From the NCBI RefSeq assembly GCF_052055875.1, contig NZ_CP170508.1, positions 2,542,001-2,606,000 on the forward strand: a DNA stretch of 64,000 nt. Reading direction: 5' to 3'. Source of the stretch: Methanosphaerula subterraneus (GTDB taxonomy: Archaea; Halobacteriota; Methanomicrobia; Methanomicrobiales; Methanospirillaceae). The notes beneath the pieces were generated by a model. The model had not been told where the DNA came from. It saw nothing but the letters and a program-made list of their open reading frames with translations, and did not search any database. Of the stretch, positions 33,882 to 42,522 are shown piece by piece. How positions within the stretch are numbered: the first letter of the stretch is position 1; the number at the start of each line of letters is the position of its first letter. The position numbers and the translations under genes were made by a program.

Positions 33882-34412
33882 ATGATGGGACGGATCGTAA
33901 TTCTTCGGATCGGGCACCGGCCTGAACGCGATCAGCGCGTGACCACCCATGTCGGACTGACGGCGCGGGCGCTCGGTGCGCAGGGGATGTACCTGGCCGC
34001 CGATGATAAGGGCGTTGTTCAGTCGATCACCGACGTGGTGAGTCGGTGGGGGGGCTCCTTCTTCATCGAAGACAAGGTCTCCTGGAAGCGGTGTATCACT
34101 GACTGGAAGGCGGCCGGGGGAAAGGTCGTCCACCTGACCATGTACGGCATCAACCTCCCCGACGCGATCGGTGGGATCCGGGAGGCTGAGGGTGACCTGC
34201 TGGTAATCGTCGGTGCCGAGAAGGTTCCCGGCGAGATCTACGGGCTTGCTGACTTCAATGTGGCCGTGACCAACCAGCCCCATTCGGAGATCTCCAGCCT
34301 GGCCATCTTCCTCGACCAGTACGCTGAAGGGCGCGAACTGAATCTCGAATTCAAGGACGCTCATATCATCGTCCATCCCTGCACCCTTGGAAAGAGGACT
34401 GAGGAGCGGTGA
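33882..34412 (+). CDS. tRNA (cytidine(56)-2'-O)-methyltransferase (aTrm56)
   Basis: A 176-residue SPOUT-class enzyme that 2'-O-methylates C56 in the T-loop of archaeal tRNAs using S-adenosylmethionine. The N-terminus VILRIGHRPERDQRVTTHVG and LTARALGAQGMYLA are family signatures. The knot region contains LLVIVGAEKVPGEIYGLADFNVAVTNQPHSEI. ATG codons occur at 33882 and 33885. The stop overlaps the GTG start of the ATP-grasp gene. Confidence 0.92.
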   Translation: MMGRIVILRIGHRPERDQRVTTHVGLTARALGAQGMYLAADDKGVVQSITDVVSRWGGSFFIEDKVSWKRCITDWKAAGGKVVHLTMYGINLPDAIGGIREAEGDLLVIVGAEKVPGEIYGLADFNVAVTNQPHSEISSLAIFLDQYAEGRELNLEFKDAHIIVHPCTLGKRTEER

Positions 34413-35491
34413 AGGGAAGCGTCCTTGTCACAGGATTTGCGACACGCCATGTCGCACAGTCTGCGGCCGCGGCCGGGTACCGGGTCACCGCCGTCGACCA
34501 CTTCTGCGACCAGGATCTGAGCTGGTACACGGACGAGCAGGTCCGGTTCGACGACCTCGAGGATCTCTCTGATGCGGTCGAGGGGATCTGTCAGCGGCGT
34601 CAGTTCGACTTTATGGTCGTCACCTCAGGGGCGGAGACCCTCGACTGTCCGGTCCCGTTGATGGGCACGCCGGCAGCGAATATCCGACCGTTCCTCGACA
34701 AGGGGATGATGCAGGAGTTCTTCGAAGGGCTGGGGATGCCGGTCCCGCCGCGGGCGGCACCGGGCACCTACCCGGTCTTCCTCAAGCCCCTGAGCGGAGC
34801 CGGGGGCTGGCGGAACGCGATTGTCGCAAGCGTCGAAGAGGAGCGGGCGTGGGAGGAGGACTATCCAGAAGCCCCGTACCTGGCCCAGGAGATCGTCGAC
34901 GGGGTGCCGGCGAGCGTCTCCTGCATCAGCGATGGGTCGAGGGCGGTGGCGATTGCGGTGAACAGGCAGGTGCTGCGCGGCGGGGAGGCGGCGGCGTTCG
35001 GCTTCTCGGGATCGCTGACTCCGTTCGATTCCCCGGCGACTGCGGAGATGATCCGGGTTGCCGAGCAGGTGGTCGGCGCCAGCGGGTGCGTCGGGTCGGT
35101 CGGGGTCGACTTCATGGTCGGGGAGGAACTCCATCTGATCGAGATCAACCCGCGGTTCCAGGGGACCGTCGACACCGTTGAGGCGGCCACCGGGTGCAAC
35201 CTCTTCAATCTCCATGTCGCCGGGTGCGAAGGGCATCTCCCTGTCCCCCCGTCCCGGGTGCCGGAACGGTACGCGACCCGCTCGATTCTGTTTGCAGAAG
35301 AGGAGCTGACCGTTCGAGGAGACCTCTCCGGTCTGGCCCCGATCGTCGCGGATATCCCCTGGCCGGGGACCGTGATCGAGGAAGGCGGTGCGATCGTCAG
35401 CGTGTACGGGCAGGGACCGAATGAGGCCCAGGCCCTCGCCTCGCTGGAAAACAATATTATCACCGTGCGTTCATATATGAGCCAATGGTAG
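34409..35491 (+). CDS. ATP-grasp domain protein (COG2232-like carboligase)
   Basis: A 360-residue ATP-grasp enzyme. A Rossmann-like pre-domain starts with SVLVTGFATRHVAQSAAAAGY. The ATP-grasp core shows FLKPLSGAGGWRNAIV, APYLAQEIVDGVPASVSCIS, and the metal-binding HLIEINPRFQGTVDTVE. The C-terminal part resembles the biotin-carboxylase closing domain. It should join a carboxylate to an amine or other nucleophile with ATP; the substrates are unknown. It overlaps trm56 by four bases and tfe by seven. Confidence 0.82.
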   Translation: MKGSVLVTGFATRHVAQSAAAAGYRVTAVDHFCDQDLSWYTDEQVRFDDLEDLSDAVEGICQRRQFDFMVVTSGAETLDCPVPLMGTPAANIRPFLDKGMMQEFFEGLGMPVPPRAAPGTYPVFLKPLSGAGGWRNAIVASVEEERAWEEDYPEAPYLAQEIVDGVPASVSCISDGSRAVAIAVNRQVLRGGEAAAFGFSGSLTPFDSPATAEMIRVAEQVVGASGCVGSVGVDFMVGEELHLIEINPRFQGTVDTVEAATGCNLFNLHVAGCEGHLPVPPSRVPERYATRSILFAEEELTVRGDLSGLAPIVADIPWPGTVIEEGGAIVSVYGQGPNEAQALASLENNIITVRSYMSQW

Positions 35492-36006
35492 CCACCGCTG
35501 AATTGCTGAACGATCCTGCGATCAGGTCATATCTGCTCCGCCTGATCAAAGAAGAGGGGATTGCACTCATTGAGAGATTTCCCGGCGAAGGTGAGCACAG
35601 CGACGAGGAGCTCGCCGAGGTCACCCATATCAACCTGAATACGGTTCGGCATACCCTCTATACGCTCTATGAGAAGCGTCTCGCAGAGTACCGGCGGATC
35701 AAGAACAATGAGACCGGCTGGCTGACCTACCTCTGGCAGCTCCGCCTCGACATGATCTATACCTCGATATTCGAGGATATGGAGTTGATCCAGGAGAAAC
35801 TCCGCAAAAAGGAGCGGTACGAGGAGGAGAACGACTTCTTCCGGTGCACCCAGTGCGGGCTTCTGCTGACCTTCAACCTTGCGATGGACCATGACTTCAC
35901 CTGCCCTGAGTGCGGGGGAACGATGGGCCACTTCGACAACGAGGTCCTGCTCGCGGCGCTGAAACGACGCAGGGTTGCGATCGGAGAGTCCCTCGGGCAT
36001 GAGTGA
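35485..36006 (+). CDS. tfe: Transcription factor E (TFIIE alpha homologue)
   Basis: A 173-residue basal transcription factor that helps RNA polymerase open promoters. It has an N-terminal extended winged helix (residues 5-85; LAEVTHINLNTVRHTLYTLYEKRLAEYRR), a linking helix, and a C-terminal zinc ribbon with CTQC and CPEC. Length matches archaeal TFE. The start is the ATG at 35485 inside the end of the ATP-grasp gene. Confidence 0.93.
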   Translation: MVATAELLNDPAIRSYLLRLIKEEGIALIERFPGEGEHSDEELAEVTHINLNTVRHTLYTLYEKRLAEYRRIKNNETGWLTYLWQLRLDMIYTSIFEDMELIQEKLRKKERYEEENDFFRCTQCGLLLTFNLAMDHDFTCPECGGTMGHFDNEVLLAALKRRRVAIGESLGHE

Positions 36007-36491
36007 TGAGCGATCGGTATATCGGTCTGCTCCGGGCGGCAGGGTGCAGTCATTCGGTGATCCGGCATTGCTCGGTCGTCGCAGCCACTGCAGCGTCTCT
36101 CTCCGAAAAGAACCCTTTTTTTGATCACGATCTGGTGGAGGCCGGGTCGCTCCTTCATGACATCGGCCGTTCGGTCACCCACAGTATCGGGCATGCCCAG
36201 GCCGGCGCCGACCTCTGCAGGTCTCTCGGACTCGGCGAGGACCTGGCGCGTATCGTCGAATGTCACACCGGGGCCGGCCTGACGGCAGACGAATGCATCC
36301 AGCTCGGTCTCCTGCCGATCGACTGTATGCCCCAAACCCCTGAGAGCGCGCTTGTGGCCTGTGCAGACAACCTGGTCCGGGGCGATCAGGTGATCACCAT
36401 AGAAGAGCGGCTGGGACAGGCGTACGCGCTGAGCAGGAAGGTCCGGATGAGGATGTTCCGGCAGCACCAGTACCTGCAGATGCTCAGATGA
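36003..36491 (+). CDS. HD-domain hydrolase (TIGR00295-type)
   Basis: A 162-residue HD-domain phosphohydrolase. Metal ligands are in VIRHCSVVAATA (first His), GSLLHDIGRS (HD pair) and ECHTGAGL; a last Asp is in ALVACADNLV. The start is either GTG 36003 or ATG 36006, both overlapping the tfe stop. The family is found in archaea next to tRNA- and transcription-related genes; its substrate is not known. The 3' end overlaps the convergent ACT gene by eight bases. Confidence 0.85.
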   Translation: MMSDRYIGLLRAAGCSHSVIRHCSVVAATAASLSEKNPFFDHDLVEAGSLLHDIGRSVTHSIGHAQAGADLCRSLGLGEDLARIVECHTGAGLTADECIQLGLLPIDCMPQTPESALVACADNLVRGDQVITIEERLGQAYALSRKVRMRMFRQHQYLQMLR

Positions 36492-36984
36492 TCAGGTGCC
36501 TGGTCTCGGGCAGGGCCCGCAGTTCCTCGATCGTTCCGGGCGGAAGTGTCCCTTCGATGATGATCACGAGCCTGGGCGCCTCGACAAAGTAGGGATCGGT
36601 CACAAAGATCTGGCGGATCGTCAGGTCATGGTCGGTCAGCACCTTCACTGCAGCGCCCACAATCCCCTTTCTGCTCGCATCGACAGGGATCACCGTGATC
36701 ACGGTCAGGCCCAGGCATCCGGCCACCTTGGAGAGGTCTGGCGTGGCCTGCATGGAGAGGAAGATCTGACCAAGGGTCGGGTGTGCAAGGATCCGGTGGA
36801 CGGTGGCGTCGACAACCCGCCGATCTGAGGAGGTGGCTGCCGCAATCTGGGTGGCAGGGATCGGGATCCCATTGCAGACCACCTTCCCCGATTCGTTGAC
36901 TCCAAACCCGTTCTCAAGCATGAACTTCACGATCCTGGCCTGGGATGGTGAATCTGAGAACTCTTCCATGATCTCTGCCCACAT
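36484..36984 (-). CDS. ACT-domain regulator of amino-acid metabolism (COG2150-like)
   Basis: A 166-residue protein with an N-terminal helix-turn-helix-like region (residues 10-70; SQARIVKFMLENGF, RRVVDATVHRILAHP) and a C-terminal ACT domain (about 85-166; VITVIPVDASRKGIVGAAVKVLTDHDLTIRQIFV, then PRLVIIIEG). This pairing is typical of archaeal predicted regulators that sense amino acids. It is transcribed alone, convergent with the HD gene. Confidence 0.82.
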   Translation of the reverse strand: MWAEIMEEFSDSPSQARIVKFMLENGFGVNESGKVVCNGIPIPATQIAAATSSDRRVVDATVHRILAHPTLGQIFLSMQATPDLSKVAGCLGLTVITVIPVDASRKGIVGAAVKVLTDHDLTIRQIFVTDPYFVEAPRLVIIIEGTLPPGTIEELRALPETRHLII

Positions 36985-37095
36985 GAGTACAGATTACTCA
37001 TGGCCGCTATAAAAACACCGTGCCCCGGCGCTTCGGACCGTTCTGCTCCAAAAGATCCGTGGATGGGTGCCTGAGATCGGGAATTGATGGAAAAC

Positions 37096-37104
37096 CTATT
37101 TTAG
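37096..37104 (+). promoter_or_regulatory. Putative TATA box of tRNA-Leu
   Basis: The element ctattttag lies about 35 bp upstream of the mature 5' end of the tRNA. Confidence 0.4.
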
Positions 37105-37136
37105 CAAGTACATCCTTTTTGTTATAGCACAAAGGC

Positions 37137-37221
37137 GCGAGGGTTGCCGAGCTAGGTCAAAGGCGCTAGGTTGAGGGCCTAGTCACGAAGGTGTTCGGGC
37201 GTTCGAATCGCCTCCCTCGCA
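37137..37221 (+). tRNA. tRNA-Leu (anticodon GAG)
   Basis: An 85-nt class II tRNA. The acceptor stem is GCGAGGG (37137-37143) with CCCTCGC (37214-37220) and discriminator A. The D-stem is GCC/GGC. The anticodon stem is CTAGG/CCTAG with loop TTGAGGG, giving anticodon GAG for CUC/CUU. A long variable arm (cac-gaag-gtg) and a T-loop TTCGAAT follow. CCA is not encoded. Confidence 0.95.
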
Positions 37222-37582
37222 TTGTTCGTTTTTCATTCATCGCTAAATTTGGAGCGAAGGGCGTCGTTCTGATCCATTCTGCGCTTCTCCGATCGGGCTG
37301 TTTTGATGTGACCTGTGGTAAGGACCGGACGCTCCGGTATCAGGTGCTGGGCTGTATAACTCGCAGATGTCCACATCTCAAAGAATCGAATTCGCGGCGT
37401 CTTCATCACCCTCCTGGATCAAAGAATAAGCAATCGATCAGAGCATCATCGATAGAAGGAATATTTCGCAAAGTACCTAGGAAATTTTGGGGGTACAATC
37501 TCCTTCTGGCACTGACTGCGGACAGGTAAGACCCGGATAGAGCAGGGTGAATGTCATGGAGGGGTGATGCAACACCCGAAAC
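37222..37582. other. Intergenic region between tRNA-Leu and tbp
   Basis: About 360 bp with short open frames only, none with family features. I see no gene here; the region before tbp holds its promoter repeats (37583-37611). Confidence 0.4.
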
Positions 37583-37611
37583 ATACCTTATACCTGATAT
37601 ACCTTATAAAA
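37583..37611 (+). promoter_or_regulatory. tbp promoter with two direct ATACCTTATA repeats
   Basis: ATACCTTATA occurs at 37583-37592 and 37599-37608, 16 bp apart. The first copy is placed as the TATA box: its centre is about 30-35 bp before the ATG at 37625. The second copy, which reads into ttataaaa (37604-37611), lies only about 18 bp before the ATG, too close for a start upstream of the gene, and may be an operator where TBP binds its own promoter. Confidence 0.5.
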
Positions 37612-37624
37612 GCAATATAGATGG

Positions 37625-38179
37625 ATGGAAGAGAAGAAATATGACTCACTCAAGATCGAGAATATCGTCGCATCAGGCGCGATCGCCGATTCAATAGATC
37701 TCGTCGAGGTCTCATCGAAGATACCGGGCTGTGAACTCAATACCAAGCGTTTCCCTGGAGCAGTGTTCAGGATCGAAAAACCAAAGATCGCCTCACTGAT
37801 CTTTTCTTCGGGTAAGATTGTGCTGACCGGGGGTCGGAACAACCAGGCACTGGTCGATGGTCTGGACATCATCGTGGCCAAACTCAAAGAGGCAGGGGTG
37901 GATACCTATGATGTGCCGCGTGTTGCAGTCACGAACGTTGTCTGTTCATACAATCTTGAGAAGTACATCAACCTGAACCGGGTCGTGATCACCTTGAACT
38001 TGGAGAACATCGAGTACGAGCCTGAACAGTTCCCGGGTCTGGTCTACCGGATCCACGATCCGAAGATCGTGGCCCTGCTCTTCAGTTCAGGGAAGATCAT
38101 CCTGACCGGCGGCACGAATCTCACGGACATCAAGCGCGGAGTCGACTTTTTGGAGCAGAAACTCGAATCGATTACGTGA
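37625..38179 (+). CDS. tbp: TATA-box binding protein
   Basis: A 184-residue archaeal TBP, the two-fold saddle that recognises TATA boxes and recruits TFB and polymerase. The two direct repeats are visible: FPGAVFRIEKPKIASLIFSS and GKIVLTGG in the first half, FPGLVYRIHDPKIVALLFSS and GKIILTGG in the second. It ends with a short tail. The ATG at 37621 is out of frame, so 37625 is the start. Confidence 0.97.
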   Translation: MEEKKYDSLKIENIVASGAIADSIDLVEVSSKIPGCELNTKRFPGAVFRIEKPKIASLIFSSGKIVLTGGRNNQALVDGLDIIVAKLKEAGVDTYDVPRVAVTNVVCSYNLEKYINLNRVVITLNLENIEYEPEQFPGLVYRIHDPKIVALLFSSGKIILTGGTNLTDIKRGVDFLEQKLESIT

Positions 38180-38394
38180 TCATCAGAACTGGTGAGTCTG
38201 AATATCGTGACGCTCTGCCATGGATAACCAGGATTATTGTCGAAGACCTGACTTCTGATACATGCCCGGTTTTCTCGATTCCGCTTCCCCCTTCGGGTGA
38301 ACCGGAATTTGAGAGGAATCCCTCGGGATTCTCCGAGGTGGTCCGGTATGATCTGAGGTTCGAACCATACGGTCTGGATCAGGTGGAATTCTAG
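38176..38394 (+). CDS. Possible small protein overlapping tbp, unsupported
   Basis: A 72-codon frame beginning with GTG that overlaps the tbp stop by four bases, the coupled arrangement used elsewhere in this window. It has no motif or family I recognise, is Pro/Glu-rich, and fills most of the gap before albA. It may be only a chance frame. Confidence 0.22.
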   Translation: MIIRTGESEYRDALPWITRIIVEDLTSDTCPVFSIPLPPSGEPEFERNPSGFSEVVRYDLRFEPYGLDQVEF

Positions 38395-38441
38395 AGCCAG
38401 TTATTGGGAATGATCTGGTCTTGGCCGGCCTTTGATGAATT

Positions 38442-38448
38442 AAAAAAA
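38442..38448 (-). terminator. T7 terminator of albA
   Basis: Seven A residues on the plus strand, read as T7 by the albA transcript, lie just beyond the stop at 38454. Confidence 0.5.
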
Positions 38449-38453
38449 GGAAT

Positions 38454-38732
38454 TTAGAGTGGAACGTTGGTCAGGACGATCTCGATGCTGGAGACATTGG
38501 TCTTGCCGCTGTCGGTCTCGATCTCCTCGGTGGAGGTGATGATCTCCTTCTTCCGAACCCCTTCAAGGAATCGGTTCAGGGCGATCTCCCCGGTGTCGAC
38601 GGCCCGCGATATTGCTTTTCCCCTGGCTTTGATGATGACCTCGGTGGCTCCATTGCTGAACTGCGTCACCACTGCCAGAACATAGTTCATCACTGGCTTG
38701 TTTCCCACGAATACTGTGTTGTCCTTGTTCAT
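38454..38732 (-). CDS. albA: DNA/RNA-binding protein Alba
   Basis: A 92-residue chromatin protein that coats DNA as dimers. Family landmarks are [41 protein letters not shown] with the conserved lysine in the ARGKAI region, and a C-terminal beta strand SSIEIVLT. It lies 11 bp downstream of asd on the same strand and may be co-transcribed with it. Confidence 0.93.
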
Positions 38733-38743
38733 AACTCACCTTT

Positions 38744-39760
38744 CTAGAGATACTTCTTCGTCGCGATCAGTTCAGCGTTCAGCACCGAAGCGCCGGCTGC
38801 GCCGCGTATGGTGTTATGCCCGAGTGCAATGAAGCGGAGCCCCTCTCTGATCCTGCCGACCGAGACGGTCATGCCGTTGCCCCTGTTCCGGTCGAGCCGG
38901 GGCTGGGGCCGGTCCTGCTGCTCATGGAGCAGCACGGACTTCTGGGGCTGGGTCGGCAGGCCGCTGATCGGAGGGATATAGTCCCGGTACGCCTGCTTGA
39001 CCGCCTCCACCGATGCATCGATGTCGGCCCAGACCGCCATGGTATGTCCGTCGATCACCGGGACGCGGTGGCAGCTGGCACTGACCGTGAAGGGTGCTGG
39101 GACCACCTCTGCCCCGTTGAAGGTTCCCATGATCTTCAATGTCTCGGATTCCATCTTCTCCTCCTCAGACCCGATGTACGGGACCACGTTGTCATAGATC
39201 GACATCGCGGCCACGCCCTGGAAACCTCCCCCGGAGATGGCCTGCATCGTGGCGACGCGAAGATCGCTGAATGTGAACGAGCGGAGCGGTGCGAGCGCCA
39301 TCGTGAACATGATCGTCGAGCAGTTCGGATTCGTGACAATGAACCCGTCGGTCCCGTGATCATGCTGGAGATCGATCATCGCGAGGTGATCAGGGTTCAC
39401 CTCGGGTATCACCAGCGGGACATCGTTGTCCATCCGGTGTGAACTCGCATTGCTGCAGACACCGACCCCTGCCTTCGCGATTGCCGACTCAAGGTCTGTT
39501 GCGAGGTCCGCAGGGATCGCAGAGAAGACCAGGTCGAGGTCGCGGCAGCTGGCTGGGGCGGCAGCTGACACTTCTATATCTCCGGCAGATTCCGGGAACG
39601 GTACATCAAGCCGCCAGTTCACCACATCTGCATATGGCTTGCCGGCACTCCGTTCTGATGCCATCAGTGTGGTCAGGTTGAACCAGGGATGATCCGCTAG
39701 GAGCTGCACAAAGCGCTGCCCTACTGCGCCTGTTGCCCCGAGCACTCCGACATTGATCAT
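38744..39760 (-). CDS. asd: Aspartate-semialdehyde dehydrogenase
   Basis: A 338-residue enzyme that reduces aspartyl phosphate to aspartate semialdehyde, feeding lysine, threonine and methionine. The NADP motif is GVLGATGAVGQRF (residues 5-17), the active-site Cys is in TNPNCSTI (C147), and the catalytic His region is in SASCHRVPVIDGHT. SGGGFQGVAAMSI follows the archaeal/fungal subgroup pattern. Its product is used by the homoserine dehydrogenase encoded at 47 kb. Confidence 0.95.
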   Translation of the reverse strand: MINVGVLGATGAVGQRFVQLLADHPWFNLTTLMASERSAGKPYADVVNWRLDVPFPESAGDIEVSAAAPASCRDLDLVFSAIPADLATDLESAIAKAGVGVCSNASSHRMDNDVPLVIPEVNPDHLAMIDLQHDHGTDGFIVTNPNCSTIMFTMALAPLRSFTFSDLRVATMQAISGGGFQGVAAMSIYDNVVPYIGSEEEKMESETLKIMGTFNGAEVVPAPFTVSASCHRVPVIDGHTMAVWADIDASVEAVKQAYRDYIPPISGLPTQPQKSVLLHEQQDRPQPRLDRNRGNGMTVSVGRIREGLRFIALGHNTIRGAAGASVLNAELIATKKYL

Positions 39761-40141
39761 AGATAAATGTAATAATGGCTCTTTTAGTATTAAATGGTTT
39801 GATTTCTTTTGACATCTCTCGAATCCGGCGTCATCATGATTTAAAAATCAAATCAAACAGATATTTGGAGTTTTCTGACCCTCTGCGTGGAGATCTCTGC
39901 AGAAAGGATATTAATGCGTGATTAAAAACAGATATAGCAAGGTCATTCTTTACGAGAATGAGAGATGCTGCATTAACGGTACCTGGTCTGACGGTGCGGA
40001 TTCGTCAGTGAACACCGGTCACCTGCTCTGCCAGATGCAGCAGCGGTTGATCAGTTCCCTATGGTACCTGCTGCAGATCGGACAAAGCCATGGATGTGAT
40101 TTCATACCAGTAGGGTGTTTTAGACCCGGGTCGGAGAGGAT
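39761..40141. other. AT-rich intergenic region before the glycosyltransferase locus
   Basis: A 381-bp stretch, noticeably AT-richer at 39770-39950. It holds the asd promoter region and an inverted repeat GATTT-aa-AAATC at 39838-39849. A 75-codon frame at 39918-40145 lacks any family sign. I see no gene I can support. Confidence 0.45.
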
Positions 40142-41281
40142 ATGAGGATATTGCGTGTTGCCAGTGATCTCTACCCTGTCACAGTGGGGGGGTATGGGAT
40201 CCATGTGCATGAGATGTCAAAGATGCAGGCAACACTCGGCCATGATGTGACGGTCGTCACCTCCAATCCCAATGGCCTGCCAGAGGAGGAGTACGTCGAT
40301 GGTTACCGGGTGCTCAGGTTCAACCATGCGATCAAGATGGTCGGGAACACGATCAGCCCGACGATGATGTTCCGACTCCTTGAGATGAGGAATGACTATG
40401 ATATCATCCACGCCCATTCGCACCTGTTCTTTCCGACCAATGTCTGTGCCCTGGTGAAACGGTACGGTTCATCCCCGCTGGTGATCACCAATCATGGGAT
40501 TCTGTCGGCCAGCGCCCCGCAGTGGTTGAACATCTCCTATATGTCGACGATCGGGAAGTGGACCCTGAACTCTGCCGACCGTGTGATCTGTTACACCGAC
40601 ATCGAACGGAGACGACTGATCGAGGAGTTCGGGATCGACAAGCCTGAAGTGGTCGTGATCCCGAACGGGGTCAACACCGAGGTCTTTCACCCGGACGACA
40701 GCAAGGTGGACGAACGCTACTTCACCCTGCTCTGGGTGGGCAGGATCGTCAAGGGGAAAGGGGTCGAGTTTCTGATCCATGCCGCACACCAGGTGCTCGG
40801 GAAGATCCCGAACCTGCGGATCGTATTGATCGGTGAAGGGCCGGAACGGGATGAGATCTGGAGGCTGGTCAACGAGTACCATTTGACCGAGGTCGTTACG
40901 ATCCTGCCGTTCATGAGTTATGACGCGATCCCCCTGCTGTACCAGCGCTCCGACGTGCTGGTGCTGCCGAGCCTGCAGGAGGGGGTGCCCCGGACGATGC
41001 TGGAGGCGATGGCCTCGGGGAAACCGGTGATCATATCAGAGTTCGACCATCTGAAGGATCTCGCTGAAGGGGCTGCCCTGATGTTTCCCAAAGGCGACGT
41101 GAACGCCCTTGCAGAGCGGATCCTGCTGCTCGAACAGGACCGTGATCGTGCACACCGGATGGGAGCATGCGGCAGGGAGCGGATCTTAACGAAGAACTCC
41201 TGGAAGAACACGGTCCTCCGGACGATCACCCTGTACCAGGAACTGCTCTCTCAGGACCAGTCGCCGGTGGTGCGCCACTGA
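40142..41281 (+). CDS. GT-B glycosyltransferase (family GT4-like), first of three
   Basis: A 379-residue glycosyltransferase. The N-terminal Rossmann half opens MRILRVASDLYPVTVGGYGIHVHEM. The C-terminal half has WVGRIVKGKGVEFLIHAA, IGEGPERDEIWRLV and the nucleotide-sugar binding EGVPRTMLEAMASGKPVI (E-x7-E motif). It transfers an activated sugar onto a lipid or glycan acceptor. It heads a block of three glycosyltransferases and a membrane protein that probably builds a surface glycan. Confidence 0.88.
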   Translation: MRILRVASDLYPVTVGGYGIHVHEMSKMQATLGHDVTVVTSNPNGLPEEEYVDGYRVLRFNHAIKMVGNTISPTMMFRLLEMRNDYDIIHAHSHLFFPTNVCALVKRYGSSPLVITNHGILSASAPQWLNISYMSTIGKWTLNSADRVICYTDIERRRLIEEFGIDKPEVVVIPNGVNTEVFHPDDSKVDERYFTLLWVGRIVKGKGVEFLIHAAHQVLGKIPNLRIVLIGEGPERDEIWRLVNEYHLTEVVTILPFMSYDAIPLLYQRSDVLVLPSLQEGVPRTMLEAMASGKPVIISEFDHLKDLAEGAALMFPKGDVNALAERILLLEQDRDRAHRMGACGRERILTKNSWKNTVLRTITLYQELLSQDQSPVVRH

Positions 41282-41400
41282 CCGGTGTGACCATTTCAGG
41301 AATATTCCTGCACGATTTGGAGTAACGTCGATGATTCTGCAGTCTTATGCCGGGTATGGGCTCAATCCCGGTCCCGTTGTTCAATCCACCCAGTGAGAAT

Positions 41401-42507
41401 ATGAAGATCCTTGTATGCGTCTCTGAGTATTATCCATTCGGGACTGGAATAGCCAACGTTGCCTACAACATCGTTGAGGACCTCAAAAGGATGGGCCACC
41501 AGTGCGTGGTCTGTTCCCCGACCGGCCCGGATATCAAACTCGGCAGTGCCCCGCTGATCGACCGCTGGGCGATCGGAGGTCTGCTCCAGTACTGGGACCT
41601 TGTGGCCACCTGCCTGAACGGGGACGACTATGATGTGGTCTGGCTTCACAACCCAATGTTCATCCGTGCGAACCCGTTCCGGCGTTCGATAGCCACCGTT
41701 CATTCGACGTACTATGACAAGTATCAGCAGCGGATCGCCCCGGTCCCGTACTATGCGGTCACCGCGGCGCTTGAGAAGTATTGCCTGAAGAAGACGGCAG
41801 AGCGGGCCGTCTTCACCGGTGTCAGCCCAATGCTCTGCAGTGATCTTGAGACGATCGGGATAAATCGGGAAAATATCATCTTTATTCCAAATGGAGTGAA
41901 TACCGTGGCTTTTGTCCCACCCAGCAATGATGACGAGAAGCAGTCCCTTCGAAATAAGTATGCCATACCCCCCACGCACCAGGTGCTGCTCAGCCTTGGA
42001 CGGGTCTCGGATGCCAAGCGTCCCCAGACGATGCTCGAGGTCTTCGACCAGGTCCGGGCGGCTGTCCCGGACCTGACCCTGATCGTGGCCGGCGGCGGGG
42101 AGATGCTCGAGGAGACGAAGGCGCTGGCCGCGGAGAAGCACCTTGACACGGTCATCTTCCTCGGCCCTGTCGACTATGATACGGTTGTGCCGGAGCTGTA
42201 CAAATGTGCGGACTACTACCTGATGACCTCCAAGAGCGAGGGGTCACCCCTGACCCTGCTCGAAGCGATGTCGTCAGGCCTCCCCTCGATCGTCTCGAAC
42301 CTCCCCCCGCTCCTCTTTATCGGGGAGGAGGACTGCGGGATCGTCGTCGACTTTGGTGATGAAAAGAAGGCTGCGGCCGCGATCATCGGTTATCTCCGCC
42401 AGGACAACAGTGTCCAGGCAGCGAAGGCCCGGACCTATGCCGCCGACCACCTGGACTGGCATGTGATCACCGCCCAGTATCTCGAACAGTTCGAGCGGCT
42501 GGCCTGA
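41401..42507 (+). CDS. GT-B glycosyltransferase (family GT4-like), second of three
   Basis: A 368-residue glycosyltransferase. ATG 41401 is chosen because it starts the Rossmann fold (MKILVCVSEYYPFGTGIANV); the frame extends 18 codons upstream without family features. The C-terminal domain carries LSLGRVSDAKRPQTMLEVFDQ, IVAGGGEMLEETKAL and SEGSPLTLLEAMSSGLPSIV with the E-x7-E motif. It follows the first glycosyltransferase after 119 bp. Confidence 0.88.
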   Translation: MKILVCVSEYYPFGTGIANVAYNIVEDLKRMGHQCVVCSPTGPDIKLGSAPLIDRWAIGGLLQYWDLVATCLNGDDYDVVWLHNPMFIRANPFRRSIATVHSTYYDKYQQRIAPVPYYAVTAALEKYCLKKTAERAVFTGVSPMLCSDLETIGINRENIIFIPNGVNTVAFVPPSNDDEKQSLRNKYAIPPTHQVLLSLGRVSDAKRPQTMLEVFDQVRAAVPDLTLIVAGGGEMLEETKALAAEKHLDTVIFLGPVDYDTVVPELYKCADYYLMTSKSEGSPLTLLEAMSSGLPSIVSNLPPLLFIGEEDCGIVVDFGDEKKAAAAIIGYLRQDNSVQAAKARTYAADHLDWHVITAQYLEQFERLA

Positions 42508-42522
42508 GCGAAGGTTGTGAAG

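Noticed and set aside
37191..37529. 112-codon frame starting inside tRNA-Leu
   Set aside because: It begins within the tRNA and has no ribosome binding site or homology signs.
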